Positions 1 through 7,002 of a stretch of 15,319 nucleotides of DNA are shown here, piece after piece (position 1 is the first letter of the stretch; each line of letters opens with the position of its first letter). Location of the stretch: positions 1 through 15,319 of the forward strand of contig JADGAO010000057.1 of the NCBI GenBank assembly GCA_015231995.1. Direction: 5' to 3'. The stretch is from Nitrospinota bacterium (GTDB lineage: Bacteria; Nitrospinota_A; UBA7883; JACRLM01). Position numbers and translations under genes: made by a program. The notes beneath the pieces are model-generated. The model did not search any database and was not told the origin of the DNA. It saw only the letters and a list, made by a program, of their open reading frames with translations.

Positions 1-229
1 AGCCGTTCTGAAGCCCGATAGTCGGCTCGCCGTCAATCGGGATAAGCTCCCGGTACCGCCACATGTTCGGAGCCCGGGACTCTATAACCTTCCGGCTTAT
101 GACCCTTTTAATGCCGTCATAATCGTATTTGATTTCCAGCGGGCCAAAGCAAAACTCGCAAACATGAACCGGCTCGGTGGGATATTCCCGGCCACACTCC
201 CTGCATTTCAATCCAAGAACAAAACTCAT
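1..229 (-). CDS. thrC: Threonine synthase, N-terminal part (runs off the window edge)
   Basis: Reading the minus strand from the ATG at 229 gives 76 open codons that continue past position 1. The start reads MSFVLGLKCRECGREYPTEP, followed by a second cysteine pair, so C9, C12, C24 and C27 form a zinc-ribbon-like knuckle. After it comes WRYRELIPIDGEPTIG, the stretch that leads into the PLP-binding core in bacterial threonine synthases carrying this N-terminal ribbon. The enzyme converts O-phosphohomoserine to threonine in the cytoplasm. The catalytic lysine lies outside the window and cannot be checked. The ribosome-binding site is weak. A sigma-70-like promoter lies about 135 bases upstream, so the gene is probably transcribed apart from the flagellar block. 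The recognition rests on family memory of the N-terminus. Confidence 0.85.
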   Translation of the reverse strand, partial: MSFVLGLKCRECGREYPTEPVHVCEFCFGPLEIKYDYDGIKRVISRKVIESRAPNMWRYRELIPIDGEPTIGLQNG

Positions 230-361
230 GTCTCTATTACCGATTACCCGGATAACGGATTGTTTTGTAATAACTGAACCACCGTAGGAATCATGAACCT
301 GTGCGCGTATGTCCGGTTGATCGCCGCAGGAACACAAATCCACTCTTCCACTTCCTTCACA

Positions 362-390
362 ATTTAATTAAAACCTACTGTTCTTGTCAA
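362..390 (-). promoter_or_regulatory. Sigma-70-type promoter for thrC
   Basis: On the minus strand a perfect -35 TTGACA (385-390) is followed by a 17-base spacer and TTAAAT (362-367), which matches the -10 consensus at 4 of 6 positions. Transcription would start near 355 and give a leader of about 125 bases before the thrC ATG at 229. No riboswitch or attenuator was recognised in that leader. The rest of the gene-free stretch 230-522 shows nothing else I can support. Confidence 0.6.
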
Positions 391-522
391 GTATTATTCC
401 CGCGCCCGGATTCTAATTTGTCGTCCCTGCCTCCCATTCCAAACGGGGATAAGATCATCGGGCCTTTAACGTCACATCCTCCCAACCTTGTTCTTAAGTG
501 AGATGGCGTGAAGGGTCTCTCT

Positions 523-624
523 TTTCCCTCCCCTTAGTAAGGGGAGGTGGCGCGTCATAGCGCCGGAGGGGTTTAATTAAACCCCCTCGCAACTGCGTTG
601 CGATCCCTCTTGCTAAGGGGGACA
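523..624. repeat. Inverted pair of REP-like palindromic units
   Basis: Two related units face each other around a perfect palindrome, GGGGTTTAATTAAACCCC (568-585). Each unit contains an outer hairpin built on CCCCTTAG(T/C)AAG (528-546 on the left, about 604-622 on the right), then a small inner hairpin, then the GGAGGGGTTTA-type arm. The inner hairpins differ in sequence but keep pairing: GGCGC/GCGCC at 549-564 and CGCAAC/GTTGCG at 588-602. This layout is typical of REP/BIME-like or small MITE-like intergenic repeats. It lies downstream of fliW and upstream of the thrC promoter, so it could also act as a transcript-end structure. No T-run makes it a standard intrinsic terminator. Confidence 0.7.
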
Positions 625-689
625 GAGTTGGATTGCCGGATGGCTCGATAATGGACGGGCGTTTGAGCGAATCCGCGCCGATATGGCCG

Positions 690-1139
690 TCAGATAGCCA
701 CTGGTTCGGTCTGCGAACTGGACAATATCCTGTGTTTTGTCGTGTAGTCTTTGTCGTGATTAACGACCTGGGTGGAGAGCTGTGTAGCCGGGTTGACTAT
801 CAATGGGCCTTGAAGGTTGGCCGTCATCTCGTATGGGTCTTCGGGAATTGTCACGATGGTCAAAATTCGCAGGCCCTCCGGGGTTTCCGATTTAACGACG
901 GCAAGGTCTGCAGTGGAAATATTGATCCTGTAATCGGGTTTGAACAGGAAGGGGTCTATGACGAAAAACGCAAGATCCCTCGCCTCCAGCGACTGCAGGA
1001 GGCGTAGCGGAGAGCCTTCCAGGAAGTGCAACTCGGCGAAGTTCGTATAGCCGGGAAAGCCGATAATCCCGTCGGGGATAACGATGACATCCTGCTCGCT
1101 TATTTCCAGATCGCCGAGCCTGGCCGATGATATCTTCAT
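690..1139 (-). CDS. fliW: Flagellar assembly factor FliW
   Basis: The 149-residue protein has the usual FliW length and pattern: an N-terminal MKISSARLGDLEIS-like strand, the IPDGIIGFPGYTNF stretch (about residues 21-34), FFVIDPFLF (about 58-66) and a C-terminal NLQGPLIVNPAT (about 108-119). FliW binds flagellin and also binds CsrA, relieving CsrA repression of flagellin translation when flagellin is being exported (known for the family from Bacillus subtilis). Its ATG overlaps the csrA stop in an ATGA (1136-1139), so the two are translationally coupled. It is the last gene of the flagellar block. No flagellin gene follows it; the next gene is thrC. Confidence 0.93.
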   Translation of the reverse strand: MKISSARLGDLEISEQDVIVIPDGIIGFPGYTNFAELHFLEGSPLRLLQSLEARDLAFFVIDPFLFKPDYRINISTADLAVVKSETPEGLRILTIVTIPEDPYEMTANLQGPLIVNPATQLSTQVVNHDKDYTTKHRILSSSQTEPVAI

Positions 1140-1390
1140 TTTACAGCCCCTTTTCCAGGCCCGCCGCCGGGGAACATACGCGCCAGCTTTTCCATGTTCA
1201 CGGATTTCATCATGGCGGCTCTCTGGTTTTCCTCTTGTATTTTGGCGTATATCTCTTCGCGGTGTATGGTCATCTCCGGCGGCGCTTCGATGCCCAGACG
1301 CACCTGCCGTCCCTTGATATCTATCACCGAGATTTTGATGTTATCGCCGATGGTGACAGATTCGCCCAGTTTTCTAGTAAGCACCAGCAT
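1136..1390 (-). CDS. csrA: Carbon storage / translational regulator CsrA
   Basis: The start MLVLTRKLGESVTIG and the later VRLGIEAP and HREEIY are diagnostic of CsrA. Key RNA-binding residues L4, R6 and R44 are present. At 84 residues it is longer than the roughly 60-residue core. The extra C-terminus (about residues 58-84, with MEKLARMFPGGGPGKG) is methionine, glycine and lysine rich and fits the longer CsrA type often seen beside FliW. CsrA is a dimeric RNA-binding protein that blocks ribosome access at GGA-containing leaders. A GGAGG ribosome-binding site lies about 10 bases upstream of the ATG and is embedded in candidate CsrA sites. flgL ends 68 bases upstream, and fliW overlaps the 3' end. 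Confidence 0.95.
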   Translation of the reverse strand: MLVLTRKLGESVTIGDNIKISVIDIKGRQVRLGIEAPPEMTIHREEIYAKIQEENQRAAMMKSVNMEKLARMFPGGGPGKGAVK

Positions 1391-1407
1391 CCGTTACGAC
1401 CCTCCAT
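1390..1407 (-). promoter_or_regulatory. Candidate CsrA autoregulatory sites over the csrA ribosome-binding region
   Basis: On the minus strand ATGGA (1403-1407) overlaps the Shine-Dalgarno GGAGG. A second motif, ACGGA (1390-1394), ends on the first base of the csrA start codon. Both match the ANGGA core that CsrA binds, and the pair lies 13 bases apart, which could suit a dimer. Binding here would block csrA translation and, by coupling, fliW. The motifs are seen directly; the regulation is inferred, and ANGGA is short enough to occur by chance near any ribosome-binding site. Confidence 0.4.
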
Positions 1408-1458
1408 GGCTTTTCCCGGAACGCCGCGTTACATCAGGACGGACAGTAAACCCCGTCG

Positions 1459-2988
1459 TCACCTCATGAAGTCCAGAAGGCTGGGCTGAATGATGGCCGA
1501 GGTGGATTTGAGCGTCGCCTGATACGCGGTCTGCAACATGGACAACTCCGACGCTACCTTCAGAAAGTCCGCATCCTCGGTAGAGGCCATAAGCTTGGTG
1601 TTCTCATACTTGGACTGATCCACAGTCTGCTTGATGGCGCTGACCTGATTGGCGCGGGCGCCGACAGATCCCCGGACGGAGGTGGTGTTTTCCATAACCG
1701 AGTCCAGTTGCGTAATGGAGCTTACTATACCCTGAATGTCGTTCAGCCTCAAGGCTTGCGACAGTTTTTGAAGCGTCGGGATCACGTTTCTTCCGCCGCC
1801 TATGCCCAGCAAGTCGGCTGTTCTGCCCGATCCGACCTCGAATGCGAACGCGACGGTGTTCGGATTGCCGGAGGCTATAGCAAGCTGTCGTCCGCCGATG
1901 TCTATGGCGGCTGTGACGGGGTTGGGCATGCCAGCCCCGGCCAGGTTAATGGCGTTGAGCATGTCCTGCACCGTGGTGGCCCCGGCGAAACTTACCGTGG
2001 CGGACGCCTGTCCGTTAACCAGCTTGATGTCTGTAAGGTTTATGCCCGCTCCGCCGTGAAGGTCGGATATCAACGTGCCGCCGGCCAGAGCCGGGTTCAG
2101 GTCGTTACCGGTGTAAACGCTGGTGTTTCTCGTTCCCACGATTCCCAACGCCTGCGCCGTGCCCGCGCCGCCGTCGGTTACGGATAACGCCTGGGTAGGG
2201 GTTGCGTTGTTGTCGGTTAGCGTGAGCGCGGCGCCGTCGGCGGAGATGGAAGCGGTCACGTTAAGCCCTGCGGCGTTGATGCCAGCTATCAAGCTCTGGA
2301 CATCTGTCATTAACGTTGTGTCTATCAGGGCGGACGCTCCGACGCGGTTTGTTATGGTGAAGGTTCCGGCAGGAACTCCGGTTCCGCCGTTGAGGCTCGA
2401 AAGCATTGTCCCTCCGGCCGCAGACGAGAGATTCGGGTTGAGGTCGGCGGTCAAAAAGTCGGAGGCCTTGACGGAGATGGGGATTGTCACGTTGTTCATG
2501 ATCTCCGCCTGCAGGGTCTCGTCGGAGCCTGCATACCTGCCGTTTACGTCCACCGCCGGCTGGTCGGAGCGTTGTCCGGCGAAGATGTAGCGGTCGCCCA
2601 CCTTGGTGTTGCCAAGGTTGATCATCCCGCTCGTGACGTTGTTTATGATCACCGATGCGTTGGCGCGGGCCACCGCATCCGCAGGCGACCCGGCGTGTTG
2701 CAGGGCTATTTCCTTGGCCCGTTTGAGTTCGTCGTGGATGGAGCCCATCGTGGAGTCGGCGGAGCTGAGGAACGAATCGGCGTTGTCCTGCACGCGCAGG
2801 TACTGATCCGCTTTGCCGATGTCGGTGCGGTATTTGAGTATCTCCATCATCCCGACAGGGTCGTCGCTCGGCCTGTTGACGCGCTTGCCAGAGGAGAGCT
2901 GTTCCTGCGCGGATAAAAGCCCCTGGTTGTTCCTGAATGCGTTCAACAGGGCGTTGTTGTACATCATATGGTTGCTTATTCTGAACAT
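1459..2988 (-). CDS. flgL: Flagellar hook-associated protein 3 (FlgL), enlarged
   Basis: The N-terminus (MFRISNHMMYNNALLNAFRN, then LSSGKRVNRPSDDP at about 31-44) and the C-terminus (about 440-509, ending QPSLLDFMR) form the coiled D0/D1 flagellin-like domains of FlgL. FlgL joins the hook to the filament. The protein is 509 residues, while FlgL is commonly near 300. The extra length is in the middle, about residues 182-398. There two related segments, 182-285 and 296-398, each start DLNP-L, continue GGT-(L/I)S-L-GG-G and end LGI-G. They resemble Flagellin_IN modules known from flagellins and FliD. A GGAGG ribosome-binding site precedes the ATG. The gene lies 43 bases downstream of flgK. Confidence 0.92.
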   Translation of the reverse strand: MFRISNHMMYNNALLNAFRNNQGLLSAQEQLSSGKRVNRPSDDPVGMMEILKYRTDIGKADQYLRVQDNADSFLSSADSTMGSIHDELKRAKEIALQHAGSPADAVARANASVIINNVTSGMINLGNTKVGDRYIFAGQRSDQPAVDVNGRYAGSDETLQAEIMNNVTIPISVKASDFLTADLNPNLSSAAGGTMLSSLNGGTGVPAGTFTITNRVGASALIDTTLMTDVQSLIAGINAAGLNVTASISADGAALTLTDNNATPTQALSVTDGGAGTAQALGIVGTRNTSVYTGNDLNPALAGGTLISDLHGGAGINLTDIKLVNGQASATVSFAGATTVQDMLNAINLAGAGMPNPVTAAIDIGGRQLAIASGNPNTVAFAFEVGSGRTADLLGIGGGRNVIPTLQKLSQALRLNDIQGIVSSITQLDSVMENTTSVRGSVGARANQVSAIKQTVDQSKYENTKLMASTEDADFLKVASELSMLQTAYQATLKSTSAIIQPSLLDFMR

Positions 2989-3031
2989 GGGGCCACTCCT
3001 CCGATCATCATGCTAACGGCAAAATCCGCTA

Positions 3032-4729
3032 TCATCTGGCGATTCCTATAAGCGTCTGCAACATGGTGTCCACAATCGTCACAAGCCGGGCGGACGCCTG
3101 GTATGCGTGCTGGAACTTTATCAGGTTGACCATCTCCTCATCGAGAGCCACGCCGCCAACCTGTTCGCGCCTGTTTTCTATCTGCGTGTTTATGGCTTCC
3201 TGCTGGTTGACGGCGGAGTTTGCGTTCTTGGCCGCCACGCCAGCCTCGCCTACCAGGGAGTTGTAGTATTGCGCGAACGTCGCCGTGCCGCTTGCGGCAA
3301 GCGATGCGCGGTTCATGGTCATCCCATTCTGGGACTGGGCGATATTAAGGGCGTTGGAGCCGTCTCCCTGATGCGTGGTAAGCCCCGCCGCCACCTTGTT
3401 GCTGTCTATGATTATGTTGTTGTGGACGGCGATGTTCAACGAGGCGTCCGCCGCCGGGTTTAGGATGAATTTGTCGGTGGCCACCGGCGCGCCGTTAATG
3501 GTGGCCTGTATCCCCTGCGTGAGCAGGTAGGCGCTTGTGGCCGGGCCGGCCGCGTAGGCTTCTGTGGCGACGACGGATCCGGTAGTCATATCGCGGATGT
3601 CGTAAGAGTTGGCCGCGGTGAACTCCAGCTGGTACTTGTGGACGTTTAGCTTGTCCGGCGCGGTGACAGCGGCGGCGACCGTCCCGGTCCCGAGGTTTTT
3701 CCTGTTGGCCGTGGCGCTTATGTTTATGCCGCTGAAGAAATCCTGTCCGGTGGAGCCGTCCAGCCCGTAACCTGCGGAATGCTGGGAGTTCGTGTCGCGC
3801 ACCATGGTGGCGGCAAGCTGATCGAGCTTGTCGAGGTAGCTCGGCATTACGGTGTCGCGCATGTTGATCCAGGCGCCCATGTTGCCGTTGCTGAACTCCG
3901 AGGTGACGTCGACCTTCTGGCCGCTCGGATCCCTCCACATTATGTCGGAGGCCAGCCCGTCGTCGGCGCGCTGTTGGGTTTCGAGCGTGAACGCCGTCTG
4001 GCCGATAACAAGCGCACGTCCGTTGGCCAGCGATACGGTGATCTCGTGGGTGTTGGGGTCTTCCACGGTGTTCACCTGGGCGTATGTGGCCAGGTCGCGC
4101 AGAAGAGCGTCGCGTTTGTCGCGGAAGTCGTTGGCGCTTACGTTGTGCGACTCTGTCTCGTGGATTACCCCGTTGTAGCGGGCGATCTCGCCGGTGAGCC
4201 GGTTAACCTCGGAGATGGAAGAGTTTATTTTGGTGTTCAGATCCACCCTAAGGTTCTTCACATCCAGGTTGACCTTGTTGAACGTGGCGGCCACGTTCCT
4301 GCCCTGCGCTATCGTGTCGGTGCGTTCGGTGAGGCCGCGTGGGTTGAACGCCAGGTTCTGCCAGCTTTTATAGTAGCCGTCCAACTGGCCGTTGAGCCCG
4401 TTGGGGCTGGACTCGTTGAACACCACCTCCAGACGCGCCATGAAATCCTGCGTGGAGTTCCAGAATCCCGAGTTAGCCTTGTTAAGAAGCCGCTGGCCCT
4501 CCAGGAACTGGTCATGTCTCCTTATTATCGAGGTGGCCCGGACGCCTGTGCCTATCAGTCCGGGGGAGCCGCCGGGCTGGATCGGGAACGCAGATTCGAG
4601 CGTGGCTTCCTGCCGGGTGAAGTTGGGGTTGTTGACGTTGGAGATGTTCTGGCTGGTCACTTCCAGCGAAAGCTGATGCGTGGCCATGGACATCTTGGCC
4701 GTGTTCATCACCCCGTATATGTTCGGCAT
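3032..4729 (-). CDS. flgK: Flagellar hook-associated protein 1 (FlgK)
   Basis: The 565-residue protein begins MPNIYGVMNTAKMSMATHQL, followed by TSQNISNVNNPNFTRQ (about 26-41), the rod/hook/HAP N-terminal signature. It ends with DEEMVNLIKFQHAYQASARL (about 530-549) and then VDTMLQTLIGI, the matching C-terminal coiled-coil signature. FlgK forms the first hook-filament junction ring above the hook and is exported by the flagellar type III system, so no Sec signal is expected or seen. The middle (about 330-480) is variable. A GGAAGGA ribosome-binding site precedes the ATG. It lies 21 bases downstream of flgN, the gene for its export chaperone, and is followed by flgL. Confidence 0.95.
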   Translation of the reverse strand: MPNIYGVMNTAKMSMATHQLSLEVTSQNISNVNNPNFTRQEATLESAFPIQPGGSPGLIGTGVRATSIIRRHDQFLEGQRLLNKANSGFWNSTQDFMARLEVVFNESSPNGLNGQLDGYYKSWQNLAFNPRGLTERTDTIAQGRNVAATFNKVNLDVKNLRVDLNTKINSSISEVNRLTGEIARYNGVIHETESHNVSANDFRDKRDALLRDLATYAQVNTVEDPNTHEITVSLANGRALVIGQTAFTLETQQRADDGLASDIMWRDPSGQKVDVTSEFSNGNMGAWINMRDTVMPSYLDKLDQLAATMVRDTNSQHSAGYGLDGSTGQDFFSGINISATANRKNLGTGTVAAAVTAPDKLNVHKYQLEFTAANSYDIRDMTTGSVVATEAYAAGPATSAYLLTQGIQATINGAPVATDKFILNPAADASLNIAVHNNIIIDSNKVAAGLTTHQGDGSNALNIAQSQNGMTMNRASLAASGTATFAQYYNSLVGEAGVAAKNANSAVNQQEAINTQIENRREQVGGVALDEEMVNLIKFQHAYQASARLVTIVDTMLQTLIGIAR

Positions 4730-4750
4730 CGCTCGATCCTTCCGGCGTAA

Positions 4751-5260
4751 TCAGTAAGTTCTGCTAACCACCTGGCCCGGCTTGAACGCCGCGACTGGGG
4801 TGAATCCGCCTTTTTCATAGGTGGATTCGGGGTTCAACAACTCTCTGAGGTTTGTGGCCATAGCGGCGTTAAGGCTCATGAGTTTTTCAATGAAACCTTT
4901 ATTGAATTCGTTTTTTTCCGTAACTTTTCTCACCACCTCGTTCAAACGGGAACGGAGCGATAGAAGGCTCGTTTTCGTGGCCCCGCCCATCGCGTCGGCC
5001 AGCAGTTTCAAGGTCATATCGGCGGGAGACTTGCCCATATTTTCGGCTATCTTCGCAACCATCCCGCTCCGCGTCTCTTCGATGAGCTTGAGTTTGGATG
5101 CGACGAGCATCTTTCTTTTTATCGCCGCGTCAAGCCGTGGAAGAGAAGCGATCCTGAGCGCCTCGAACTCCTCGTCGAGAGCAATACCCATCTCGTCATA
5201 CAACTTCAGGTTATCGGTTAAGGTCTTTTCCAGTTCGCCTGACAGTCTGTTTAATTCCAT
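4751..5260 (-). CDS. flgN: FlgN-type flagellar export chaperone
   Basis: This 169-residue protein is almost wholly helical, with charged, leucine-rich stretches (for example SGELEKTLTDNLKLYDEM near the start and SRLNEVVRKVTEKNEFNKG around 103-121). The C-terminal tail is short and non-helical, ending GQVVSRTY. That fits FlgN, the cytoplasmic chaperone that delivers FlgK and FlgL to the export gate. Sequence motifs in FlgN are weak, so position carries much of the call: it lies directly upstream of flgK and flgL and downstream of flgJ, the standard gene order. A GGGAG ribosome-binding site precedes the ATG. FlgM often sits at this place; the 42 bases between flgJ and flgN cannot encode it. Confidence 0.85.
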   Translation of the reverse strand: MELNRLSGELEKTLTDNLKLYDEMGIALDEEFEALRIASLPRLDAAIKRKMLVASKLKLIEETRSGMVAKIAENMGKSPADMTLKLLADAMGGATKTSLLSLRSRLNEVVRKVTEKNEFNKGFIEKLMSLNAAMATNLRELLNPESTYEKGGFTPVAAFKPGQVVSRTY

Positions 5261-5302
5261 TGTTTCTCTCCCGAGTACGTTAATTAGCCCTGTTCCTCTC
5301 TC

Positions 5303-5737
5303 TTATTCGGTTTTTATGGTTCCGGGCTTGATGGATTCTTTGACGCTCTGTCCAGAGGGGTCATGAGACTTTCCCTTTCCGGACTGTTCATCTATTATCA
5401 TATTTAATTGTTTTGCAAGGGATTGCGATATTCCGCCCTGCTGGGTATAGGCCATGCGCCGGGAAAATTCTTCGTCGAGCAGACTTGAGTAGATATCCTC
5501 CGCATGGCCGCCGTTTATAAGTTCGTTTTTCGGTATCGTCTGGCGCATGGCTTTAAGCATCTGATTCATAAAGATGGATTCGAACTCGCGGGCGAGATTC
5601 TCCACTTTATCTTTGCTTTTCATGGTCTTATCCCCGGACAAGGCGAGAGCGGACGACCCGCTTATCCCCGCTGTCGGGTCTTTCAATATGCGCAGGGAGT
5701 TTACGTCCAACCCTGGGCTTCCTATTTTAAGATCCAT
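5303..5737 (-). CDS. flgJ: Rod-binding protein, FlgJ N-terminal-domain type (no muramidase)
   Basis: The 144-residue product carries the FlgJ rod-binding signature: VENLAREFESIFMNQMLKAM (about 46-65) followed by YSSLLDEEFSRRMA (about 83-96) and GGISQSLAKQL (about 100-110). In enterics FlgJ adds a C-terminal peptidoglycan hydrolase domain. Here the protein ends in a short hydrophilic lysine/serine-rich tail, so only the rod-capping/scaffold role is supported. A separate enzyme elsewhere would have to open the peptidoglycan. An AAGGAG-type ribosome-binding site precedes the ATG. The gene has its own sigma-54-type promoter in the 64-base gap after flgI and opens the unit flgJ-flgN-flgK-flgL-csrA-fliW. 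Confidence 0.9.
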   Translation of the reverse strand: MDLKIGSPGLDVNSLRILKDPTAGISGSSALALSGDKTMKSKDKVENLAREFESIFMNQMLKAMRQTIPKNELINGGHAEDIYSSLLDEEFSRRMAYTQQGGISQSLAKQLNMIIDEQSGKGKSHDPSGQSVKESIKPGTIKTE

Positions 5738-5764
5738 GGCCTGCTTCTCCTTTCTCTAGCATTG

Positions 5765-5780
5765 TGCAGTATAGGCGCCA
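5765..5780 (-). promoter_or_regulatory. Sigma-54 (RpoN) type promoter ahead of flgJ
   Basis: The minus strand reads TGGCGCCTATACTGCA. The GG at -24 and GC at -12 have the required 10 bases between them, matching the TGGCAC-N5-TTGCA pattern well. It lies entirely in the 64-base flgI-flgJ gap, with a predicted start about 12 bases downstream and a short leader to the flgJ ATG at 5737. The same TTGGCGCC block occurs at the -24 element of the promoter ahead of flgF, which strengthens both calls. Confidence 0.65.
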
Positions 5781-5801
5781 AAATCATGACCGATGCCTGC
5801 G

Positions 5802-6983
5802 CTAAATGATTTCGATCTGCGCCTTCAACGCGCCAGAGGCTTTAAGAGCTTGAAATATAGCGATTAAATCTCTCGGCGCAACGCCCATGGCGTTGAGGGC
5901 TTTCACCAGGTCGCTTATGTTCACTCCCGGTTCCATCACGCTGAGGCGTTCAGATTTGCCGCCCAATTCCTCCACAGTAAGCAAAGTTTTCGGTACGACT
6001 ACCGTCTGGCCGCCCCCCAAAGGTTTTGGTTGGCTCGCTTTGGTCAGGTCTTCCACACGGATCACCAGGTTGCCATGGGATATGGCGACTTTGGATATCC
6101 GTACGTTTTCTCCTATAACAACAGTGCCTGTCCGCTCATCGAGGGCGACTTTGGCCTGTGTGTCGGTGGTGATATCAAGTCCTTCGATTTTCGCAACAAG
6201 CTCCACTTTCTTTTCCGCGTACTGCTGGGGAATGGAGACTTCGATGGCGCTCGAGTCCAGCGCCTTCGCCGCATCCTCTCCCAAGGCCCCATTGATCACA
6301 TCCACCGTCCGCTGGGTTGTGGTGAAATCGGGAGCGTTGAGGGATATCGTCAGTTTCTCGATTTTGGAGAAATCGAACCCGACCTCTTTTTCAACCACCG
6401 CGCCGCCGGATATCCTTCCGACAGTGGGGTGGTTTCTCGTCTCGCACGCCTTGCACGCCCGTTCGCCGTAACCGCCGCCCAACGAAAGGGGGCCTTGCGC
6501 CACAGCGAACACCTCTCCGTTAGCGGCCTTGAGCGGGGTGAGAAGAAGCGTTCCACCCTGCAGACTCTTGGAGTCGCCGAGGGAGGAGACGACCACGTCT
6601 ATTTTGCCGCCCTGTCTTATGAAAGGCGGAAGGTCGGCCGTCACCATAACTGCGGCCACGTTCTCCACCCGCACGTCGCGGAGCATCCGCACGTCGGATA
6701 CGCCGACCCGTTTATCCGTAAGCTGGCTTACGTCAACGGTCGTGCCGAGCCGTTCGAGCATGGAAAGAAGCGTCTGTATGGTGAACGTGCTTTTGTGCGA
6801 TTTGTCGCCGGTGTTTTTCAAGCCGACGACAAGGCCGTAACCGATTAGCTGGTTTGTCCGCACACCCTCGATGGAGGAGATGTCCTTAAGCCTTGCGGAA
6901 TGGGCTTCCACCGGCGCAAGCAGTTGCATCGCAAGTATCGTCACGGCCAACGCGGCCTTAAACCAGTGTTTTGTGTAATTCAT
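5802..6983 (-). CDS. flgI: Flagellar P-ring protein FlgI
   Basis: FlgI forms the periplasmic P ring around the rod. The ATG at 6983 is chosen because it has a GGAG ribosome-binding site 7 bases upstream and opens a Sec signal peptide (hydrophobic core about residues 8-24, cleavage probably near AHSA, 27-30). An open frame continues upstream to 7019 but adds only a charged stretch overlapping flgH. The mature protein shows family motifs: RLKDISSIEGVRTNQLIGYG (31-50), VSSLGDSKSLQGGTLLLTPL (132-151) and NHPTVGR (184-190). At 393 residues it is slightly long. About 16 extra residues lie around 86-103, and a CKAC pair (C177, C180) sits in a loop that normally lacks it. flgH lies 19 bases upstream. 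Confidence 0.95.
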   Translation of the reverse strand: MNYTKHWFKAALAVTILAMQLLAPVEAHSARLKDISSIEGVRTNQLIGYGLVVGLKNTGDKSHKSTFTIQTLLSMLERLGTTVDVSQLTDKRVGVSDVRMLRDVRVENVAAVMVTADLPPFIRQGGKIDVVVSSLGDSKSLQGGTLLLTPLKAANGEVFAVAQGPLSLGGGYGERACKACETRNHPTVGRISGGAVVEKEVGFDFSKIEKLTISLNAPDFTTTQRTVDVINGALGEDAAKALDSSAIEVSIPQQYAEKKVELVAKIEGLDITTDTQAKVALDERTGTVVIGENVRISKVAISHGNLVIRVEDLTKASQPKPLGGGQTVVVPKTLLTVEELGGKSERLSVMEPGVNISDLVKALNAMGVAPRDLIAIFQALKASGALKAQIEII

Positions 6984-7002
6984 GATTTTTCTCCAGCCCT
7001 TC

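Noticed and set aside
301..501. 66-codon plus-strand frame in the thrC upstream region
   Set aside because: It runs across the thrC promoter, has no ribosome-binding site and no recognisable sequence.
2989..3031. Sigma-28-like GCCGTTAG ahead of flgL
   Set aside because: It matches only part of the -10 consensus, and no TAAA-type -35 lies at the right distance.
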